Positions 5,330 to 6,551 of a stretch of DNA of 6,551 nucleotides are shown here, in pieces (position 1 is the stretch's first letter; each line of letters begins with the position of its first letter). The notes below the pieces were generated by a model that was not told the DNA's origin, searched no databases, and worked only from the letters and a program-made list of their open reading frames with translations. The stretch covers positions 1 through 6,551 of the forward strand of contig JAKFYP010000111.1 in NCBI GenBank assembly GCA_021730835.1. Reading direction: 5' to 3'. The position numbers and the translations under genes are program-made. This DNA is from Alphaproteobacteria bacterium. GTDB taxonomy: Bacteria > Pseudomonadota > Alphaproteobacteria > Rickettsiales > UBA998.

Positions 5330-5728
5330 CTAATCTTCCACGTCAATATTCTCATCCTCGAAGGAAAGCCCGTCAATATCCTCCACGTCTTCCTCGGAAA
5401 GGGTTTTCGGGCCGCTTTCTTCCGCCATCAGACCGGCGATATCGCGGGAAACCTCGTCCTGCATCTCCCCGGCGAACGGAATGGCCTCGAACTCCTCCCC
5501 GGCATGGCGTGTGCAGTTGCTCTGGATAATATCCTCGTTGAGCTGTTCGATATCAATCGCACGGTCGGCAATCTCACGCAGGGCGACAACGGCGTCCTTG
5601 TCGTTATCGCGGTCAATCATCAGCGGCGCGCCGCCGGAAATCTGCTTGGCCCGCTGAGCGGCCAGCACCACCAGTTCGAACCGGTTGGGAACGTTTTCAA
5701 TGCAATCTTCGACGGTTACCCTTGCCAT
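5330..5728 (-). CDS. rpoZ: DNA-directed RNA polymerase omega subunit
   Basis: Small subunit that helps assemble RNA polymerase by clamping the beta-prime C-terminus. The opening MARVTVEDCIENVPNRFELV, then LAAQRAKQI and the DNDKDAVVALREIAD segment (41-55), match omega closely and in the alphaproteobacterial style. At 132 residues it is longer than E. coli omega (91). The extra part is a C-terminal tail of about 50 residues, very rich in Asp and Glu (from about residue 101), which is common in this class. The ATG has AGGAG 7 bases upstream. It leads a compact run rpoZ-ispE-bolA on the minus strand. In E. coli rpoZ is followed by spoT; here no such gene is linked downstream. Confidence 0.97.
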   Translation of the reverse strand: MARVTVEDCIENVPNRFELVVLAAQRAKQISGGAPLMIDRDNDKDAVVALREIADRAIDIEQLNEDIIQSNCTRHAGEEFEAIPFAGEMQDEVSRDIAGLMAEESGPKTLSEEDVEDIDGLSFEDENIDVED

Positions 5729-5760
5729 GCGCCACTCCTGAATTGAACGTAAAGGAGCGC

Positions 5761-5789
5761 TTTTTAGTACAGTTTGTCAGGCGATGCAA
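5761..5789 (-). promoter_or_regulatory. Possible promoter of the rpoZ-ispE-bolA operon
   Basis: On the minus strand TTGCAT (5784-5789) and TAAAAA (5761-5766) are 17 bp apart and each match consensus at four positions. Transcription would begin near 5754, giving a leader of about 26 bases with the rpoZ ribosome-binding site. The 73-bp gap after the upstream gene has no convincing intrinsic terminator, so readthrough from it is also possible. Confidence 0.38.
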
Positions 5790-5801
5790 GGGTTTTGAGG
5801 G

Positions 5802-6470
5802 TTATAGCTGTAGACCTTGTGGTGCTTCCTTGGGCTGGGTACGATCTTCCCAGGAACCCTTTTTGGGCTCCGGCTCTTCCTTTTGGCGGGTGGCGAAGTA
5901 GGCGATACCGACAGCAGCCAGCACGGCGGCGGTCACCGCGCCGATCTTGCCCCAGCGTAATTCACCTTCCGCCGTTTTGAAGTTAAATGCTTTTTTGAGG
6001 AATCCCTCTGTTTCGGCGACATCCTGTGCGCCTTTTCTTAACACTTCATCTATGTGAGTATTGGCGTCCTGAATGCATTCTTGCAGGCAGGTGTTCAGTT
6101 TTCTCTTAGCCTCAGGATTTTCGTCTACGACGGTTTGAATCATTTCTCGCAGACGATCTAAACCAGGCATTTTGTTGCCTAACCGGCTGATTTCCTCAGC
6201 TATTTTTTGTTGATAAGCTTCCTGCAAAGGCTGCAACATGTTCCCTATTTTATGATGACTAACTTTGGAAGCGAAATTGTCTGCGAGTCTGTCAACGATG
6301 CTCTTAGGTGCAGCTTTGCAATTTGGCAAGCTATCTGTGATGTGTTCCATATAGGGAATGAGCATCTTCTGCGCATAAATCTCGCCTAAACCAGCGCTAC
6401 CTTTGTGAGCGTTCTTTATCTTTTCCATTATCCCGAATAAAAAGTCACCAATTGGAATATTCTCAGCCAT
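5802..6470 (-). CDS. Hypothetical helical protein with one C-terminal membrane segment, 222 aa, unrecognised
   Basis: I do not recognise a family. There is no N-terminal signal peptide. Residues 1-170 are soluble and look almost entirely helical, with many charged residues and heptad-like stretches (for example 80-97 and 104-150). Residues about 174-194 (GKIGAVTAAVLAAVGIAYFA) form one hydrophobic transmembrane helix, followed by a 28-residue hydrophilic Pro/Glu/Lys tail. The basic RQK just after the helix would by the positive-inside rule favour a cytoplasmic tail, but RWGK also lies before it, so orientation is uncertain. Three cysteines (51, 128, 132) include a CLQEC pair. The ATG follows AAGGAG at a long spacing of 10 bases, with GGTGGAT nearer. 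The gene is AT-richer than its neighbours (27 of 60 bases are G or C at 6001-6060). A scaffold or membrane-tethered adaptor would fit, but no function is supported. Confidence 0.8.
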   Translation of the reverse strand: MAENIPIGDFLFGIMEKIKNAHKGSAGLGEIYAQKMLIPYMEHITDSLPNCKAAPKSIVDRLADNFASKVSHHKIGNMLQPLQEAYQQKIAEEISRLGNKMPGLDRLREMIQTVVDENPEAKRKLNTCLQECIQDANTHIDEVLRKGAQDVAETEGFLKKAFNFKTAEGELRWGKIGAVTAAVLAAVGIAYFATRQKEEPEPKKGSWEDRTQPKEAPQGLQL

Positions 6471-6504
6471 AATCCACCCACTCCTTCACGGTAATATTTC
6501 GACC

Positions 6505-6510
6505 ATTATA
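6505..6510 (-). promoter_or_regulatory. Perfect -10 box upstream of the membrane-anchored hypothetical gene
   Basis: The minus strand reads TATAAT, an exact -10 consensus, 34 bases from the ATG. No -35 match sits 16-18 bp upstream, where the sequence is CAATTC. A direct repeat occupies the space instead, which suggests a promoter that needs an activator. Confidence 0.42.
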
Positions 6511-6511
6511 G

Positions 6512-6531
6512 CCGGAATCGCCAACCGGAAT
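6512..6531. repeat. Direct repeat CCGGAAT, 13-bp period
   Basis: CCGGAAT occurs at 6512-6518 and again at 6525-6531, separated by 6 bases. The pair sits directly upstream of the TATAAT box on the minus strand, in the -35 region. Tandem half-sites at this spacing could bind a regulator; the motif is not one I recognise. Confidence 0.4.
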
Positions 6532-6551
6532 TGTGACATTTTTATGAAATT

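Overview
The window looks like a piece of an alphaproteobacterial chromosome. The best-preserved proteins support this: an omega subunit opening MARVTVEDCIENVPNRFELV with a long acidic tail, a short BolA of the kind usual in alphaproteobacteria, and a TakP-like TRAP binding protein with a twin-arginine leader. The housekeeping genes are GC-rich (40 of 60 bases in a sampled murA line). The genus cannot be named from the sequence.

Layout. (1) Bases 1-1143, minus strand: a nearly complete TRAP-type solute-binding protein of the TakP/DctP group, running off the left edge. (2) 1206-1997, plus strand: a divergent, AT-richer gene for a helical protein I do not recognise, ending in an intrinsic terminator that overlaps its stop codon. 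(3) 2088-3911, plus strand: dcd (dCTP deaminase) and murA (first committed step of peptidoglycan synthesis), 6 bp apart and probably one operon. (4) 3912-4249: a 338-bp intergenic region between convergent genes. It is the least ordinary part of the window. It holds an AT-rich tract, a sigma70-like promoter with a 17-bp spacer, a perfect DnaA box, and five consecutive inverted repeats. Their wobble pairs and tetraloops favour folding as plus-strand RNA. (5) 5728 down to 4250, minus strand: rpoZ, ispE and a bolA-family gene, packed end to end (5-bp gap, then a 17-bp overlap) and probably one operon. (6) 6470 down to 5802, minus strand: an AT-richer gene for an unrecognised helical protein with one transmembrane segment near its C-terminus.

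Together the known genes cover nucleotide supply (dcd), cell-wall precursor synthesis (murA), isoprenoid precursor synthesis by the MEP route (ispE), RNA polymerase assembly (rpoZ), iron-sulphur or redox handling (bolA family) and uptake of an organic acid (TRAP). This is ordinary core metabolism. No mobile-element gene, CRISPR array, tRNA or rRNA is visible. The most promising undescribed element is the candidate structured RNA or regulatory island at about 3996-4193. The two unrecognised proteins come next.
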